This document shows positions 30,686 to 40,616 of a stretch of DNA of 64,000 nt, piece after piece. The notes below the pieces were generated by a model. It ran no database searches and was not told the origin of the DNA. It saw only the letters and a list, made by a program, of their open reading frames with translations. The stretch comes from Ornithinibacillus caprae (GTDB lineage Bacteria > Bacillota > Bacilli > Bacillales > Amphibacillaceae). The position numbers were made by a program, and so were the translations under genes. Positions within the stretch are counted from its first letter, which is position 1. Each line of letters begins with the position of its first letter. The stretch spans positions 62,001-126,000 of the forward strand of contig NZ_WOCA01000004.1 of assembly GCF_009728145.1 (NCBI RefSeq), in the 5' to 3' direction.

Positions 30686-31027
30686 ATGAAAAAAGCGTTT
30701 CGTATAAAGGATAATAAAGAATTTCAACAGATTTTTAGTAAAGGAAAGTCCTTTGCTAATCGTCAGCTTGTTATATACTATAGGAAGAGTTCTGATCAGG
30801 ATCATTTCCGGGTCGGTCTTTCAGTTGGGAAGAAAATTGGAAACGCCGTCACAAGAAATCGAATAAAAAGATTTCTTCGTCAGGCTTTTCATGAACTTGA
30901 GACGCAAATTAAACCTGATTATGATATCGTGATTATTGCAAGACAGCCAACCAGTAATATGGAATTTCATGAAATAAAAAAGAGTTTAACTCATTTATTA
31001 ATGAAAGAGCGTTTGTTAAAAAAATAA
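30686..31027 (+). CDS. rnpA: Ribonuclease P protein component
   Basis: 113 residues, basic, with the RNR signature in [25 protein letters not shown]. It is the protein partner of RNase P RNA and helps position pre-tRNA 5' leaders. The ATG at 30686 has only a weak AAGGTGATT site upstream. Two terminator-like hairpins between rpmH and rnpA would lower its expression relative to L34. Confidence 0.97.
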   Translation: MKKAFRIKDNKEFQQIFSKGKSFANRQLVIYYRKSSDQDHFRVGLSVGKKIGNAVTRNRIKRFLRQAFHELETQIKPDYDIVIIARQPTSNMEFHEIKKSLTHLLMKERLLKK

Positions 31028-31170
31028 TTCCTTATTAAGTTTAATATAGAATCTAGTACACAATTCATGTAAAATATAGGGTACATAGTTTTGAAGTTAA
31101 ACTAGTTGATATAGATATATCTTGATCATTCAAAGGTAGTTTGTTTTTATTAGTTAGGAGGAAGTATAAA

Positions 31171-31941
31171 TTGCGTAAAAAGATATTATTGCTAGCAATG
31201 TTAATTGGATTGGTAGCATTACTTTCAGGCTGTATGGAAATTAACGAGCCTATTAATTCTGAGAGTGAAGGAATATGGAATAAGTATTTTGTTTATCCGT
31301 TATCATTATTAATCACTTATTTTGCTGAATTATTTAATCCCGTTAATTTCGGTTTAGCAATTGTATTAGTTACTATTATTATACGTTTAGTTCTTTTACC
31401 ACTAAACGTGAAACAAATAAAAAGTTCGAAGGCAATGCAAGACATTCAACCAGAGCTAAAAGAATTACAAAAAAAATACAGCTCAAAAGATGCGAATACC
31501 CAACAAAAACTTCAACAAGAAACAATGGCGTTGTTCCAAAAGCATGGGGTAAATCCACTTGCTGGTTGTTTACCGATCTTTGTGCAAATGCCAATCTTAA
31601 TTGCTATTTATCATGCAATTATGCGTACAACTGAAATTCAGACCCACAGTTTTTTATGGTTTGAATTAGGTGCACCAGATCCATATTTCATTTTGCCATT
31701 GGTTGCAGGTGCAGCAACATGGTTCCAACAGAAGTTAATGATGGCTGGTAGTCCAGCTGCTCAAAATCCACAGATGATGGTAATGCTTTATGTTATGCCA
31801 ATCATGATTGGTGTCTTTGCTATTTTCTTCCCAGCCGCATTAGCATTATACTGGGTAGTTGGTAATATATTTATGGTAGTACAAACTATTTTCATTCGTA
31901 AGCCAATGATGAATGTTAGTACTGGAGGAGACAAAAAGTGA
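31171..31941 (+). CDS. spoIIIJ: Membrane protein insertase SpoIIIJ/YidC (MisCA)
   Basis: 256 residues. A lipoprotein signal with lipobox LSGC (about residues 17-20) and five membrane segments follow, with the conserved groove Arg in [11 protein letters not shown]. It inserts membrane proteins and in the forespore serves the SpoIIIA-SpoIIQ channel. Start is TTG 31171, 9 nt after AGGAGG; the ATG-less longer frame from 31141 overlaps this site. The jag start overlaps the stop. Confidence 0.95.
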   Translation: MRKKILLLAMLIGLVALLSGCMEINEPINSESEGIWNKYFVYPLSLLITYFAELFNPVNFGLAIVLVTIIIRLVLLPLNVKQIKSSKAMQDIQPELKELQKKYSSKDANTQQKLQQETMALFQKHGVNPLAGCLPIFVQMPILIAIYHAIMRTTEIQTHSFLWFELGAPDPYFILPLVAGAATWFQQKLMMAGSPAAQNPQMMVMLYVMPIMIGVFAIFFPAALALYWVVGNIFMVVQTIFIRKPMMNVSTGGDKK

Positions 31942-32552
31942 GACAAGTAACTGCTAGTGGACAAACGGTAGATGAAGCGGTCCAATCAGCATTAGAGCAG
32001 TTAAACACAACAAAGGACCAAGTTGAAATTGAAATTATTGATGAAGGTAAAAAAGGTCTTCTAGGTGTATTTGGTTCAAAACGAGCGATCGTGAAGGTAA
32101 CGAAAGCGAAAAATCAGGTTCAAGAAGCAGAGAATTTCTTGAAAGATGTTGTTCGAAATATGAACGTAGAAGCTGAAATTTCAACAGAGGTAAAAGATAA
32201 TCATGTAACATTTGATTTAACAGGTGAAAAAATAGCACTATTAATTGGAAAACGTGGCCAAACATTAAATGCATTACAATATTTAGTACACCTTGTTTTG
32301 AATAAGGATGCAAAACAATATTATACCGTTACATTAGATGCAGAAGGCTATCGTGGTCGTAGAAAAGAAACATTAGAAACCTTAGCAGAACGAATGGCAG
32401 AAAAGGCAAAACGGATCAATAAGAAAGTAGCACTTGAACCAATGCCAGCTTATGAGCGTAAAATCATTCATAGTATGTTACAAGCAAGAGGAGATGTAAC
32501 AACATACTCTGATGGTGTAGAGCCACATCGCCATATTGTTATTAAACCGTAG
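31938..32552 (+). CDS. jag: Jag/KhpB RNA-binding protein
   Basis: 204 residues: Jag_N domain (1-50, [19 protein letters not shown]), KH domain with [15 protein letters not shown] (about 100-115) and a C-terminal R3H domain ([25 protein letters not shown]). It binds RNA and affects cell-wall elongation and division in relatives. GTG 31938 overlaps the spoIIIJ stop (GTGA) and has GGAGGAG 7 nt upstream, so the two are coupled. Confidence 0.95.
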   Translation: MRQVTASGQTVDEAVQSALEQLNTTKDQVEIEIIDEGKKGLLGVFGSKRAIVKVTKAKNQVQEAENFLKDVVRNMNVEAEISTEVKDNHVTFDLTGEKIALLIGKRGQTLNALQYLVHLVLNKDAKQYYTVTLDAEGYRGRRKETLETLAERMAEKAKRINKKVALEPMPAYERKIIHSMLQARGDVTTYSDGVEPHRHIVIKP

Positions 32553-32569
32553 ATTAATATGCTGTTTAT

Positions 32570-32603
32570 GGAAAACCCCTGATTTTTTTCAGGGGTTTTT
32601 TTG
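32570..32603 (+). terminator. Terminator of spoIIIJ-jag
   Basis: AAAACCCCTGA and TCAGGGGTTTT around TTTTTT, followed by TTTT. Confidence 0.9.
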
Positions 32604-32668
32604 TATGAATAAAAAATTAATCGATATACTAATTATGAATAGTTAGGTCTACTAAAAGGAGATTTCAT

Positions 32669-32938
32669 ATGAATAATTTTTCTGGAACGGTATTTAGTGG
32701 CGAGTTTGATCAACAAAATAGGTACTTTTATTTAAACCGAGTGAAAAATTTAACAACAGCATCCACGCTTTCAGAACATCAAATCCACCAATTAGTGAAT
32801 TACTTAGAAAAGCAATCGGATTCATGTACGATTACAGTTAATGATCAAATACCTATTCTATTAGGTCAAGAAGAAGTAGAGCTACTTTTAAACGAACTAG
32901 AGATCATTAAACAAGAACTTCAGATTAACCATTCATAA
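32669..32938 (+). CDS. Small hypothetical protein
   Basis: 89 residues, acidic, no signal peptide or membrane segment. AAAAGGAG lies about 7 nt before the ATG. An N-terminal part with alternating polar and aromatic residues (FSGTVFSGEFDQQNRYFYLNR) could be beta-strand, followed by two likely helices (EHQIHQLVNYLEKQ and EVELLLNELEIIKQEL). I recognise no family. It sits between jag and a YozQ-like gene, both plus strand, 43 bp apart from the latter, so the two may share a transcript. Confidence 0.7.
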   Translation: MNNFSGTVFSGEFDQQNRYFYLNRVKNLTTASTLSEHQIHQLVNYLEKQSDSCTITVNDQIPILLGQEEVELLLNELEIIKQELQINHS

Positions 32939-32981
32939 GTTTTGTTCAGGTGGTTAAGAATAAAAAGAAGGAGGATGAATA

Positions 32982-33221
32982 ATGACGAATAAAAATAAAC
33001 GAGAAACCATTAATAGTGCAAAAAAGGTAGCTGGAAAAATGTATGATGTATCAGATTATAAAAGTAATGAGGAAATAGACCAAGGAATGGCTGTTACTCA
33101 TGAGCAAGCAACAGATGCCTATACAGAAGGGACTGTTGATGGTAAAATTGACCAGGTTTCGGATCAAAATAAGTTAGAAAACCATAATGGTGAAGAAATT
33201 CCTAGAAAAGGATATAAATAA
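32982..33221 (+). CDS. YozQ-like small protein (DUF4025 type)
   Basis: 79 residues, very hydrophilic, with KKVAGKMYDVSDYKSNEEIDQGMAVTHEQATDAYTEGTVDG, which matches my memory of the YozQ/DUF4025 family of Bacillaceae. No function is known. AAGGAGG precedes the ATG. Its stop codon TAA is immediately followed by, and shares bases with, repeat copy C, so the 3' end of the gene may have been set by that insertion. Confidence 0.75.
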   Translation: MTNKNKRETINSAKKVAGKMYDVSDYKSNEEIDQGMAVTHEQATDAYTEGTVDGKIDQVSDQNKLENHNGEEIPRKGYK

Positions 33222-33272
33222 AGTGAAACTTCATTCAGTGGGGGTCTTACTGCCCGTTACATGCGGGATAAA
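33218..33272 (-). repeat. IS200/IS605-type right-end-like remnant, copy C (minimal)
   Basis: On the minus strand: TTTATCCCGCATGTAACGGG, CAGTAAGACCCCCACTGAA, TGAAGTTTCACTTTAT. It is copy B with the central hairpin removed exactly between two CCCCC runs. Confidence 0.7.
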
Positions 33273-33295
33273 AGTTGTTGATAACTTCATCAACT

Positions 33296-33335
33296 TAAAA
33301 ATCGTTTATTCACATGTGGATAAACGATTTTTTGC
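33296..33335 (+). terminator. Hairpin with paired DnaA boxes
   Basis: AAAATCGTTTATTCACA and TGTGGATAAACGATTTT pair with almost no loop, followed by TT. Its tip is an inverted pair of DnaA boxes (33306-33314 and 33315-33323). Confidence 0.65.
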
Positions 33336-33451
33336 TATATATTCTCTTAATGTGGATAACTTCCCTTTTAAATTAAACTGTGATATTCTATTAAGTTAGT
33401 GACGATAAAAAATGTTACTGAAATGAATTAAAGTAAATAATGTGTGGATAT
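33306..33451. promoter_or_regulatory. DnaA-box cluster upstream of mnmE
   Basis: TTATTCACA (33306-33314), reversed TTATCCACA (33315-33323 and 33351-33359) and reversed ATATCCACA (33443-33451). In B. subtilis a DnaA-bound region is reported, as I recall, in the same jag-mnmE interval. Confidence 0.7.
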
Positions 33452-33486
33452 ATATAATGTTTATTTTTGTGGATGGAGGTGAAATG

Positions 33487-34863
33487 ATGGAGACAGATAC
33501 AATAACGGCGATATCGACTCCAATTGGGGAAGGTGCTATAGCGATTGTAAGGTTAACAGGACCACAGGCTATAGAGATTACAGCTAAACTGTTTGATGGA
33601 AAGGATCTTATGAAGGTTGATTCCCATACGATTAATTACGGGAAAATTATTGATCCTCAAACAAATGAGGTAGCTGAAGAAGTGATGGTTTCCGTCATGA
33701 GAGGACCGAGGACGTTTACGCGTGAAGATGTAGTAGAGATTAACTGTCATGGTGGGATGGTAGCTGTAAATCGTGTATTAGAGATTGTTTTAAATCAAGG
33801 AGCACGATTAGCAGAACCTGGTGAGTTTACAAAGCGTGCTTTTTTAAACGGACGTATTGATTTATCACAAGCTGAGGCTGTCATGGACTTAATTCGTGCA
33901 AAAACGGATAAAGCAATGTCCGTTGCATTAAAACAAATGGATGGAAGACTTTCTGGCTTAATTCAAAAATATAGACAAGAATTATTAGAGACGGTTGCCC
34001 ATGTGGAAGTGAATATCGACTACCCTGAATATGATGATGTCGAAGAAATGTCCCATGAAATGATGCGTAAGAAGACAAAAGAAGTACATGATGAAATTGA
34101 GGAATTACTACAAGTAGCAAAACAGGGGAAAATTTTACGTGAGGGTTTAGCTACAGCAATTATTGGACGTCCAAATGTAGGAAAGTCTTCATTAATGAAT
34201 ACATTAGTACAAGAAAATAAAGCAATTGTAACGGAAATACCAGGTACAACGAGGGATATCATTGAAGAGTATGTTAATGTTCGTGGTGTTCCACTTCGAT
34301 TAGTTGATACGGCAGGTATTCGGGAGACAGAAGATATAGTTGAGAAAATTGGTGTAGAGCGATCTCGTAAAGTATTGAAGGAGTCTGATTTAATTCTTTT
34401 TGTATTAAATTATAATGAAGCATTATCAGATGAAGATAAAAAGCTGTTTGAGGCAATTAAAGGATTAGAATATATTGTAATCATTAATAAAACTGACCTG
34501 CCACAAAAGCTTGACCTTGACGAGGTAAAACAATATTCTGAGGAACGACCAATCGTAACTACTTCTTTAATAGAAGAAAAAGGGGTAGACGAGTTAGAAT
34601 CAGCTATTGCTAAAACATTTTTTGCAGGGGATATAGATACAGGAGATTTAACGTATGTATCAAATGTAAGACATATCCAACTACTGAAACAAGCGAAACA
34701 GGCATTAGAGGATGCAATGGCGAGTCTAGAAATGGAAATGCCTTTAGATATCGTTCAAATTGATGTAACGAGAACGTGGGAGTTTTTAGGAGAAATAATT
34801 GGAGATACTGCTAGTGATAGTTTAATTGATCAGTTATTTTCTCAGTTCTGTTTAGGAAAATAA
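33487..34863 (+). CDS. mnmE: tRNA modification GTPase MnmE
   Basis: 458 residues. N-terminal formyl-THF-binding domain ([21 protein letters not shown]), central helical domain, inserted G domain ([26 protein letters not shown]), and the C-terminal FCLGK motif. With MnmG it makes the cmnm5 group on U34 of tRNAs. Start taken at the second of two adjacent ATGs (33487), 7 nt from GGAGG; the first (33484) is also possible. mnmG follows in the same direction after 53 bp. Confidence 0.97.
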   Translation: METDTITAISTPIGEGAIAIVRLTGPQAIEITAKLFDGKDLMKVDSHTINYGKIIDPQTNEVAEEVMVSVMRGPRTFTREDVVEINCHGGMVAVNRVLEIVLNQGARLAEPGEFTKRAFLNGRIDLSQAEAVMDLIRAKTDKAMSVALKQMDGRLSGLIQKYRQELLETVAHVEVNIDYPEYDDVEEMSHEMMRKKTKEVHDEIEELLQVAKQGKILREGLATAIIGRPNVGKSSLMNTLVQENKAIVTEIPGTTRDIIEEYVNVRGVPLRLVDTAGIRETEDIVEKIGVERSRKVLKESDLILFVLNYNEALSDEDKKLFEAIKGLEYIVIINKTDLPQKLDLDEVKQYSEERPIVTTSLIEEKGVDELESAIAKTFFAGDIDTGDLTYVSNVRHIQLLKQAKQALEDAMASLEMEMPLDIVQIDVTRTWEFLGEIIGDTASDSLIDQLFSQFCLGK

Positions 34864-34916
34864 AAATTAGAGGGATACGTTTAATGTGTTTCTCTAACTA
34901 GAAAGGAATGAAAACT

Positions 34917-36803
34917 ATGGTATATAATGCAGGGCATTACGATACAATTGTAATTGGTGCTGGTCATGCGGGTGTGGAAGCGGGATTAGCTGCCGCACGA
35001 ATGGGTGCCAAAACATTAATGCTAACCTTAAATTTAGATATGATTGCTTTTATGCCATGTAATCCATCCATTGGTGGACCTGCTAAGGGTATTGTTGTAC
35101 GTGAGGTTGATGCGCTAGGTGGGGTAATGGGTAAAGTAATCGATAAAACACATATTCAAATGCGCATGTTAAATACAGGTAAAGGGCCAGCTGTGCAAGC
35201 ATTACGAGCTCAAGCTGACAAACCGTTGTATATTAAAGAAATGAAAAATATCATTGAAAATGAACCAAACCTTACTGTCCGCCAAGGTATGGTAGATGAA
35301 CTTATCGTAGAAGATGGTGTGTGTAAAGGCGTATTAACAGAAACTAAATCAGCTTATTATGCTGAAACGGTCATTATTACTACAGGAACCTTTATGCGCG
35401 GTAAAGTATTAATGGGAGATTTGGAATATGAGAGTGGTCCGAATAACCAACGTCCATCCATTAAACTATCCGAGAATCTAGAAAAGCTTGGATTTGAACT
35501 TACTCGCTTTAAAACAGGTACACCTCCGAGAGTAAATAGTCATACGATTGATTATACGAAGACAGAAATCCAACCAGGGGATGAAAAGCCCCAAGGATTT
35601 TCATATGAAACAACAGAATTTATTACAGATCAAATACCTTGTTGGTTAACGTATACCAATGAATTCACGCATAAAATCATCGATGATAATTTATCACTTT
35701 CTGCAATGTATTCAGGAATGAAACGTGGCACAGGTCCGCGTTATTGTCCTTCCATTGAAGATAAAATTGTTCGTTTTAATGATAAACCTCGTCATCAAGT
35801 CTTTCTTGAACCAGAAGGAAGAGATACGGAAGAGGTTTATGTACAAGGATTATCTACTTCATTACCAGAATCAATTCAGTATGAAATGATAAAAACAGTA
35901 CCAGGACTTGAAAATGCTCAAATAATGCGTCCAGGTTATGCGATTGAGTATGATGCAGTAGTACCGACCCAATTATGGCCAACACTAGAAACGAAAAAAA
36001 TATCTGGTTTATATACTGCTGGCCAAATAAATGGAACTTCTGGTTATGAGGAAGCAGCAGCGCAAGGAATCATGGCAGGTATTAATGCAGCTGCTAAAGT
36101 ACTTGGAAAAGATCCTGTAATTCTAGATCGATCACAGGCCTATATTGGAGTATTAATCGATGATTTGGTAACGAAAGGAACGAAAGAACCGTATCGCTTA
36201 CTAACTTCACGCGCAGAATATCGTTTGTTATTACGTCATGATAATGCTGATTTGCGATTAACGGATCTTGCTTATAACCTTGGATTAATAACAGAAGAAC
36301 GTTATCAAAAATATGAAGAAAAGAAACGTTTAGTAGAAGAAGAAAAGAATCGATTGAGAAAAATTACAATTAAGCCAACAGATGAAGTACAAAAAATGCT
36401 AGAAGGAGCAAACGCAACTTCACTTAGAGAACCTGTAAAAGCATATGATCTGTTAAAACGTCCAGAATTAACATACGAACTCATTGAAAAAGTAATTGAG
36501 TCCGTAGAGGATTTACCAAGTGAAGTGAAAGAACAAGTAGAAATACAAATTAAGTATGAGGGATATATTAAAAAAGCAAATGAACAAGTAGAACGAATGC
36601 TTAAAATGGAAGACAAAAAAATCCCAGAACAAATTGATTACGATGATATTAGTGGTATTGCTACCGAAGCGAAAGAGAAGCTTAAAGAAGTACGACCACT
36701 ATCAGTCGGTCAGGCCTCAAGAATATCTGGTGTGAATCCGGCTGATATCTCTATCTTACTTGTTTATATTGAACAAGGAAAGATCGCTAAGCTTGCAAAC
36801 TAA
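34917..36803 (+). CDS. mnmG: tRNA uridine-5-carboxymethylaminomethyl modification enzyme MnmG (GidA)
   Basis: 628 residues, FAD-binding. Dinucleotide motif [19 protein letters not shown] near the start, the conserved Cys in [14 protein letters not shown] and later GTPPRV and [18 protein letters not shown]. It is the partner of MnmE in wobble-uridine modification. ATG 34917 follows AAAGGA by 9 nt; the ATG at 34908 directly abuts the site and is rejected. Confidence 0.97.
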   Translation: MVYNAGHYDTIVIGAGHAGVEAGLAAARMGAKTLMLTLNLDMIAFMPCNPSIGGPAKGIVVREVDALGGVMGKVIDKTHIQMRMLNTGKGPAVQALRAQADKPLYIKEMKNIIENEPNLTVRQGMVDELIVEDGVCKGVLTETKSAYYAETVIITTGTFMRGKVLMGDLEYESGPNNQRPSIKLSENLEKLGFELTRFKTGTPPRVNSHTIDYTKTEIQPGDEKPQGFSYETTEFITDQIPCWLTYTNEFTHKIIDDNLSLSAMYSGMKRGTGPRYCPSIEDKIVRFNDKPRHQVFLEPEGRDTEEVYVQGLSTSLPESIQYEMIKTVPGLENAQIMRPGYAIEYDAVVPTQLWPTLETKKISGLYTAGQINGTSGYEEAAAQGIMAGINAAAKVLGKDPVILDRSQAYIGVLIDDLVTKGTKEPYRLLTSRAEYRLLLRHDNADLRLTDLAYNLGLITEERYQKYEEKKRLVEEEKNRLRKITIKPTDEVQKMLEGANATSLREPVKAYDLLKRPELTYELIEKVIESVEDLPSEVKEQVEIQIKYEGYIKKANEQVERMLKMEDKKIPEQIDYDDISGIATEAKEKLKEVRPLSVGQASRISGVNPADISILLVYIEQGKIAKLAN

Positions 36804-36810
36804 TAACTGT

Positions 36811-36846
36811 GTAAGAAGTCGACCAAAACTATTGTCGACTTCTTAC
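36811..36846 (+). other. Hairpin between mnmG and rsmG
   Basis: GTAAGAAGTCGAC and GTCGACTTCTTAC pair perfectly over 13 bp around 10 nt. No T run follows. It resembles the dacA-pdxS hairpin. Confidence 0.65.
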
Positions 36847-36872
36847 TATCCATAAAAAAGGAGATTGTCCTT

Positions 36873-37589
36873 ATGAATCCAGAACAATTTGCTGCAGAAT
36901 TAGAAAAACAAGGGATAATACTAAATAACCGACAATTAGAGCAATTTTCAATCTATTTTAAAACACTCGTTGATTGGAATGAAAAAATAAACTTAACAGC
37001 TTTAACTTCTTTAGAAGATGTATATTTGAAGCATTTTTATGATTCTATTTCAGCGGCATTTTATTATGATTTTACGAAAGAAATACATATCTGTGATGTT
37101 GGAGCAGGAGCAGGATTTCCTAGTATACCACTTAAAATTTGCTTTCCACATATAAACGTAACCATTGTTGATTCATTACAAAAACGTATTGGATTCTTGA
37201 ATCATTTAGCTTCTGAATTAGATGTAACAGGTGTTGCATTTTATCATGATCGAGCAGAAACTTTCGGGAAAAATAAGACTCATCGCGAATCATTTGATCT
37301 AGTTATGGCTCGAGCAGTTGCTAGAATGTCTGTACTAAGTGAGCTTTGCTTGCCATTATCTAAAGTAAATGGTGCTTTCATTGCTATGAAAGGTGCTCAA
37401 GCAACAGAAGAATTAACGGTAGCAAAGAATGCAATCGAAATATTGGGGGGAGAGATAGGGGAATCACATACCTTCTCATTACCAGTAGAAAACAGTGAAA
37501 GATCTATTGTAATTATTAATAAGAAAAGAAAAACACCTAAAAAGTATCCTCGAAAACCAGGTACACCAAATAAAGAACCAATTGAATAA
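36873..37589 (+). CDS. rsmG: 16S rRNA (guanine527-N7)-methyltransferase
   Basis: 238 residues, Rossmann methyltransferase with SAM motif [17 protein letters not shown] (about 74-90) and [16 protein letters not shown]. It methylates G527 of 16S rRNA; loss gives low-level streptomycin resistance in many bacteria. ATG 36873 follows AAAGGAG. It ends the mnmE-mnmG-rsmG series at the terminator at 37604. Confidence 0.96.
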   Translation: MNPEQFAAELEKQGIILNNRQLEQFSIYFKTLVDWNEKINLTALTSLEDVYLKHFYDSISAAFYYDFTKEIHICDVGAGAGFPSIPLKICFPHINVTIVDSLQKRIGFLNHLASELDVTGVAFYHDRAETFGKNKTHRESFDLVMARAVARMSVLSELCLPLSKVNGAFIAMKGAQATEELTVAKNAIEILGGEIGESHTFSLPVENSERSIVIINKKRKTPKKYPRKPGTPNKEPIE

Positions 37590-37603
37590 AGTGGGGAATT
37601 CGG

Positions 37604-37641
37604 AGAAGAAAAGTGCAAGGGGAGATGTACTTTTCTTTTTT
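37604..37641 (+). terminator. Terminator of rsmG
   Basis: AAGAAAAGTGCA and TGTACTTTTCTT pair and TTTTT follows. Confidence 0.8.
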
Positions 37642-37699
37642 AAATAAGTTGAGGGATGATATTATAAGAACCTTCAGCAGTCTATTATTTTTTCACCAG

Positions 37700-37759
37700 A
37701 TATAAAAGCATGAATTTTTAATTCTGTATAAGTGCGACTAAGTCATTTTAATAGATAAG
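37700..37759 (-). repeat. Hairpin repeat R, copy R4 (diverged)
   Basis: On the minus strand: GACTTAGTCGCACTTATACAG, AATTAAAAATTC. Only the core is conserved. Confidence 0.45.
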
Positions 37760-37934
37760 TTTCTAACGTTTAAAATAGGTTTTTTATTAAAATTTATAAA
37801 TACCTTTATTTTTGATAATATGGTAAAATAAGAGGATAAACGCTATACTATATAAGTACGGTGAATGCATAATAGTTTCATAGATGATAGACTATTACCG
37901 TATTCTACTCAAAAACCACTACATAACATACTAA

Positions 37935-37950
37935 TGTTTCACGTGAAACA
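37935..37950. other. parS site
   Basis: TGTTTCACGTGAAACA, a perfect 16-bp palindrome and the standard Bacillus parS. Spo0J/ParB loads here and recruits SMC. It lies in the rsmG-noc gap. Confidence 0.95.
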
Positions 37951-38000
37951 TTTTCATATAAAGTTAATTCCGTACTATATTCTAGATGTTCTTTCATTCA

Positions 38001-38199
38001 AAAGCGTCTAGCTACAGTTCCCGGCGACTTGTGATCCTTTATAGGGAATAATATATTGCCTATGTACTGAGTTTGGGATAAAATGCTCCTTATTGTAATA
38101 GATTTTTGGTGGAGAGGAAGTATCAGTAGCTCTACTATCGAACCACCAGTGTTGCGCGTACGGAGTACATATGTCGCTAAATGATTGCTTTCGCTTTTG
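38001..38199 (-). repeat. Intergenic repeat F, copy F2 (long)
   Basis: On the minus strand it starts CCAAAAGCGAAAGCAATCAT, then TTAGCGACATATGTACTCCG, and ends TCGCCGGGAACTGTAGCTAG. Ends match F1, with a longer middle. Together with R4 and parS it accounts for the rsmG-noc gap. Confidence 0.55.
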
Positions 38200-38232
38200 G
38201 AACTAATCTATTTGTAAAAAGGGTGGTGTTTG

Positions 38233-39096
38233 ATGGTGCATCCATTTAACCGTATTTTTGGTTTAGGGGAGAAGGCAGATTCTGAGTTGGAGTTAGGCGA
38301 GGAATCCTATCATCAAGACGAAGTTATTGAGATTCCAGTTCAATCTATTGAACCGAATCGTTATCAGCCAAGGTCAATATTTAATGAAGAAAAAATTAAA
38401 GAGCTTGCGCAAACAATTAATACTCATGGCATGATTCAACCGATTGTTGTAAGGAAAATTGATGAAGATCGGTATGAGATTATTGCTGGGGAACGTCGTT
38501 GGCGTGCTGTTCAATCATTAGGCTGGGAAAAAGTATCTGCTATTGTTCGTGATATGTCGGATACGCAAACTGCTTCAGTAGCATTAATTGAGAACTTACA
38601 GAGGGAAGAATTAACGGTAATAGAAGAAGCGGTTGCTTATGCTAAGCTACTAGAAATGCATAGTTTAACCCAAGAAGCACTTGCGCAAAGACTAGGTAAA
38701 AACCAGTCAACGATTGCTAATAAGCTTCGACTATTAAAGCTTCCAGAAGCTGTCCAACAGGCCTTATTAAATAAACATATAACAGAAAGACATGCAAGAG
38801 CATTAATTAAATTGGATGAAGAGGAAAAGCAATTGAAGCTTCTCCAAGAAATTATGGAACATGATTTAAATGTTAAGCAAACAGAAGAGCGTATTGCTAA
38901 CTTAAATCAATCGAAGGAAAAGCAAAAGAAAAAAAGACCGAAATTAAAAGGTATTAATAAAGATATTCGAATAGCGATGAATACGATTCGCCAGTCGTTG
39001 AATATGGTATCGGATACTGGTATTGATTTAGAATCGGATGAGCAAGATTTAGATGATTATTATCAAATTACTATTAAAATTCCTAAGAAGAAATAA
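38233..39096 (+). CDS. noc: Nucleoid occlusion protein Noc
   Basis: 287 residues, ParB-like. The N-terminal amphipathic membrane helix is [12 protein letters not shown]. The CTPase domain has [14 protein letters not shown], and [13 protein letters not shown] and the helix-turn-helix [19 protein letters not shown] follow. It ends [14 protein letters not shown] and ITIKIPKKK as in B. subtilis Noc. It binds NBS sites and, with CTP, the membrane, blocking Z-ring assembly over the nucleoid. ATG 38233 is chosen over the TTG one codon upstream because of AAGGGTGG spacing. Confidence 0.95.
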   Translation: MVHPFNRIFGLGEKADSELELGEESYHQDEVIEIPVQSIEPNRYQPRSIFNEEKIKELAQTINTHGMIQPIVVRKIDEDRYEIIAGERRWRAVQSLGWEKVSAIVRDMSDTQTASVALIENLQREELTVIEEAVAYAKLLEMHSLTQEALAQRLGKNQSTIANKLRLLKLPEAVQQALLNKHITERHARALIKLDEEEKQLKLLQEIMEHDLNVKQTEERIANLNQSKEKQKKKRPKLKGINKDIRIAMNTIRQSLNMVSDTGIDLESDEQDLDDYYQITIKIPKKK

Positions 39097-39103
39097 TATA
39101 TTC

Positions 39104-39137
39104 CGCCCCCATCTTTCTAAGGTGGGGGCTTTATTTG
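39104..39137 (+). terminator. Terminator of noc
   Basis: GCCCCCATC/GGTGGGGGC stem with TTTATTT after it. Confidence 0.85.
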
Positions 39138-39189
39138 ACAAAAATGAATGCTTAATTTTATAGGTGTATTTTGCATGGTATGTTGTACA

Positions 39190-39640
39190 ATTGTATAGAA
39201 TTCGATGTAATATACTGCTCTATTACCGCTACGGAAATACACTACGCTTTCCGCGGGCTCGCGCTAAGCCTCCTCGGTGGCACAGAACGCTTCCTGTGGG
39301 GTCTTAGCGTCTTCGCTTTCCCGCAGGAGTCTTCGTGTATTTCCTTCGCTAAATTAATTCTAATTCATTATTTATCACATTTGTCATTATTGATAAATTT
39401 CATTAGACATTATTGTTACCAGTAATTAGAGTGAAGGGATAGAGGGCAGTTTGACTTCTTGAAAGTAAAACACATTTTCTCAGTGCGATGTAACACTCTT
39501 AATTTATAAATTCTAGGGGACTTATCATTTCAAAAATAGCGAAGAATTCTTCAGTAGCGGTGTAATAGCTCTCGTTTTGAAGGAGCGAATGTAACAAAGG
39601 TTCTTTGCATACTAATACTTTATACAATACAACCATTTGA
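39190..39640. repeat. Degenerate MITE-like region with GC-rich palindrome (M4)
   Basis: The palindrome lies at 39232-39345: GGAAATACACTACGCTTTCC...GCAGGAGTCTTCGTGTATTTCC. A flank GTATAGAATTCGATGTAAT (39193) resembles the M1 left end, and AGCGGTGTAATAGC...GGAGCGAATGTAAC (39557-39597) matches the M1 right half. The remaining 39640-39840 is A+T-rich with no gene seen. Confidence 0.55.
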
Positions 39641-39842
39641 AAATTAACTTGAATTTAAATAATAATCTAGCGTATATTGAAGTTTTAATATAATTAAACA
39701 GGTAAAATAATTACTAGAAACAAAGATAATTCAATAGATTACTAATGTTAATTTACATATTTATAACAAATAGTAAATTTAATAAGATTTCCATCAAGAA
39801 AAGTGATAAAATAGATAGTATATCGTTTGGGTAGGTGAAAGT

Positions 39843-40616
39843 ATGGGAAAAATAATAGCCATCGCTAACCAAAAAGGTGGCGTGGGAAAAACAACTTCAT
39901 CTGTAAACCTAAGTGCTTGTTTAGCACAATTAGGTAATAAAGTTCTACTAGTGGATATTGATCCACAAGGGAATGCAACTAGTGGAGTTGGAATTAACAA
40001 AGCAGATATGAGTCAATGTATATATAATGTTTTAATAGAAGATTTACCAGCAGAAGAGGTATGTGTTCCGACAAACGTATCTAATTTAGACATAATACCG
40101 GCAACTATTCAATTAGCAGGAGCGGAAGTGGAATTAGTACCAACTATTTCACGTGAAATAAGATTGAAAAAATCACTAGAAAGCTTAAAGGAAATATATG
40201 ATTATATTATTATAGATTGTCCTCCTTCTCTTGGTTTATTAACAATCAATGCACTTACTTCCTCTGATACGGTACTTATTCCTGTGCAATGTGAATATTA
40301 CGCATTAGAAGGTTTAAGTCAGTTGTTAAATACAATTCGTTTGGTTCAAAAGCATTTAAATAAAGAATTAATGATAGAGGGCGTTCTGTTAACAATGTTT
40401 GATGCAAGAACGAACTTAGGTATTCAAGTGATTGAAGAGGTTAAAAAGTATTTCCAAGATAAAGTATATAATTCTATCATTCCTCGGAATGTTAGATTAG
40501 GGGAAGCACCAAGTCACGGTGAACCGATTATTTCTTATGATCCCAAATCAAAAGGTGCTGAGGTTTACTTAGAATTAGCGAAGGAAGTGATGCGTAATGG
40601 CGCGAGGGTTGGGTAA
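39843..40616 (+). CDS. soj: Chromosome partitioning ATPase Soj (ParA)
   Basis: 257 residues. Deviant Walker [18 protein letters not shown] (about 8-24), [10 protein letters not shown] and [15 protein letters not shown]. It cycles between monomer and dimer on DNA, partners Spo0J and also regulates DnaA. ATG 39843 follows TAGGTGA. A parS/NBS-like palindrome (40145-40160) lies within the coding region. spo0J overlaps the end by 20 nt. Confidence 0.97.
   Translation: MGKIIAIANQKGGVGKTTSSVNLSACLAQLGNKVLLVDIDPQGNATSGVGINKADMSQCIYNVLIEDLPAEEVCVPTNVSNLDIIPATIQLAGAEVELVPTISREIRLKKSLESLKEIYDYIIIDCPPSLGLLTINALTSSDTVLIPVQCEYYALEGLSQLLNTIRLVQKHLNKELMIEGVLLTMFDARTNLGIQVIEEVKKYFQDKVYNSIIPRNVRLGEAPSHGEPIISYDPKSKGAEVYLELAKEVMRNGARVG
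40145..40160. other. parS/NBS-intermediate palindrome within soj
   Basis: TATTTCACGTGAAATA is palindromic. It has the CACGTG core of parS but ATTTC/GAAAT flanks as in the Noc site ATTTCCCGGGAAAT. It differs from parS at one position per half-site. Confidence 0.5.

Noticed and set aside
33187-33399. A 70-codon frame after the YozQ-like gene
   Set aside because: It reads through repeat copy C and the DnaA-box hairpin.
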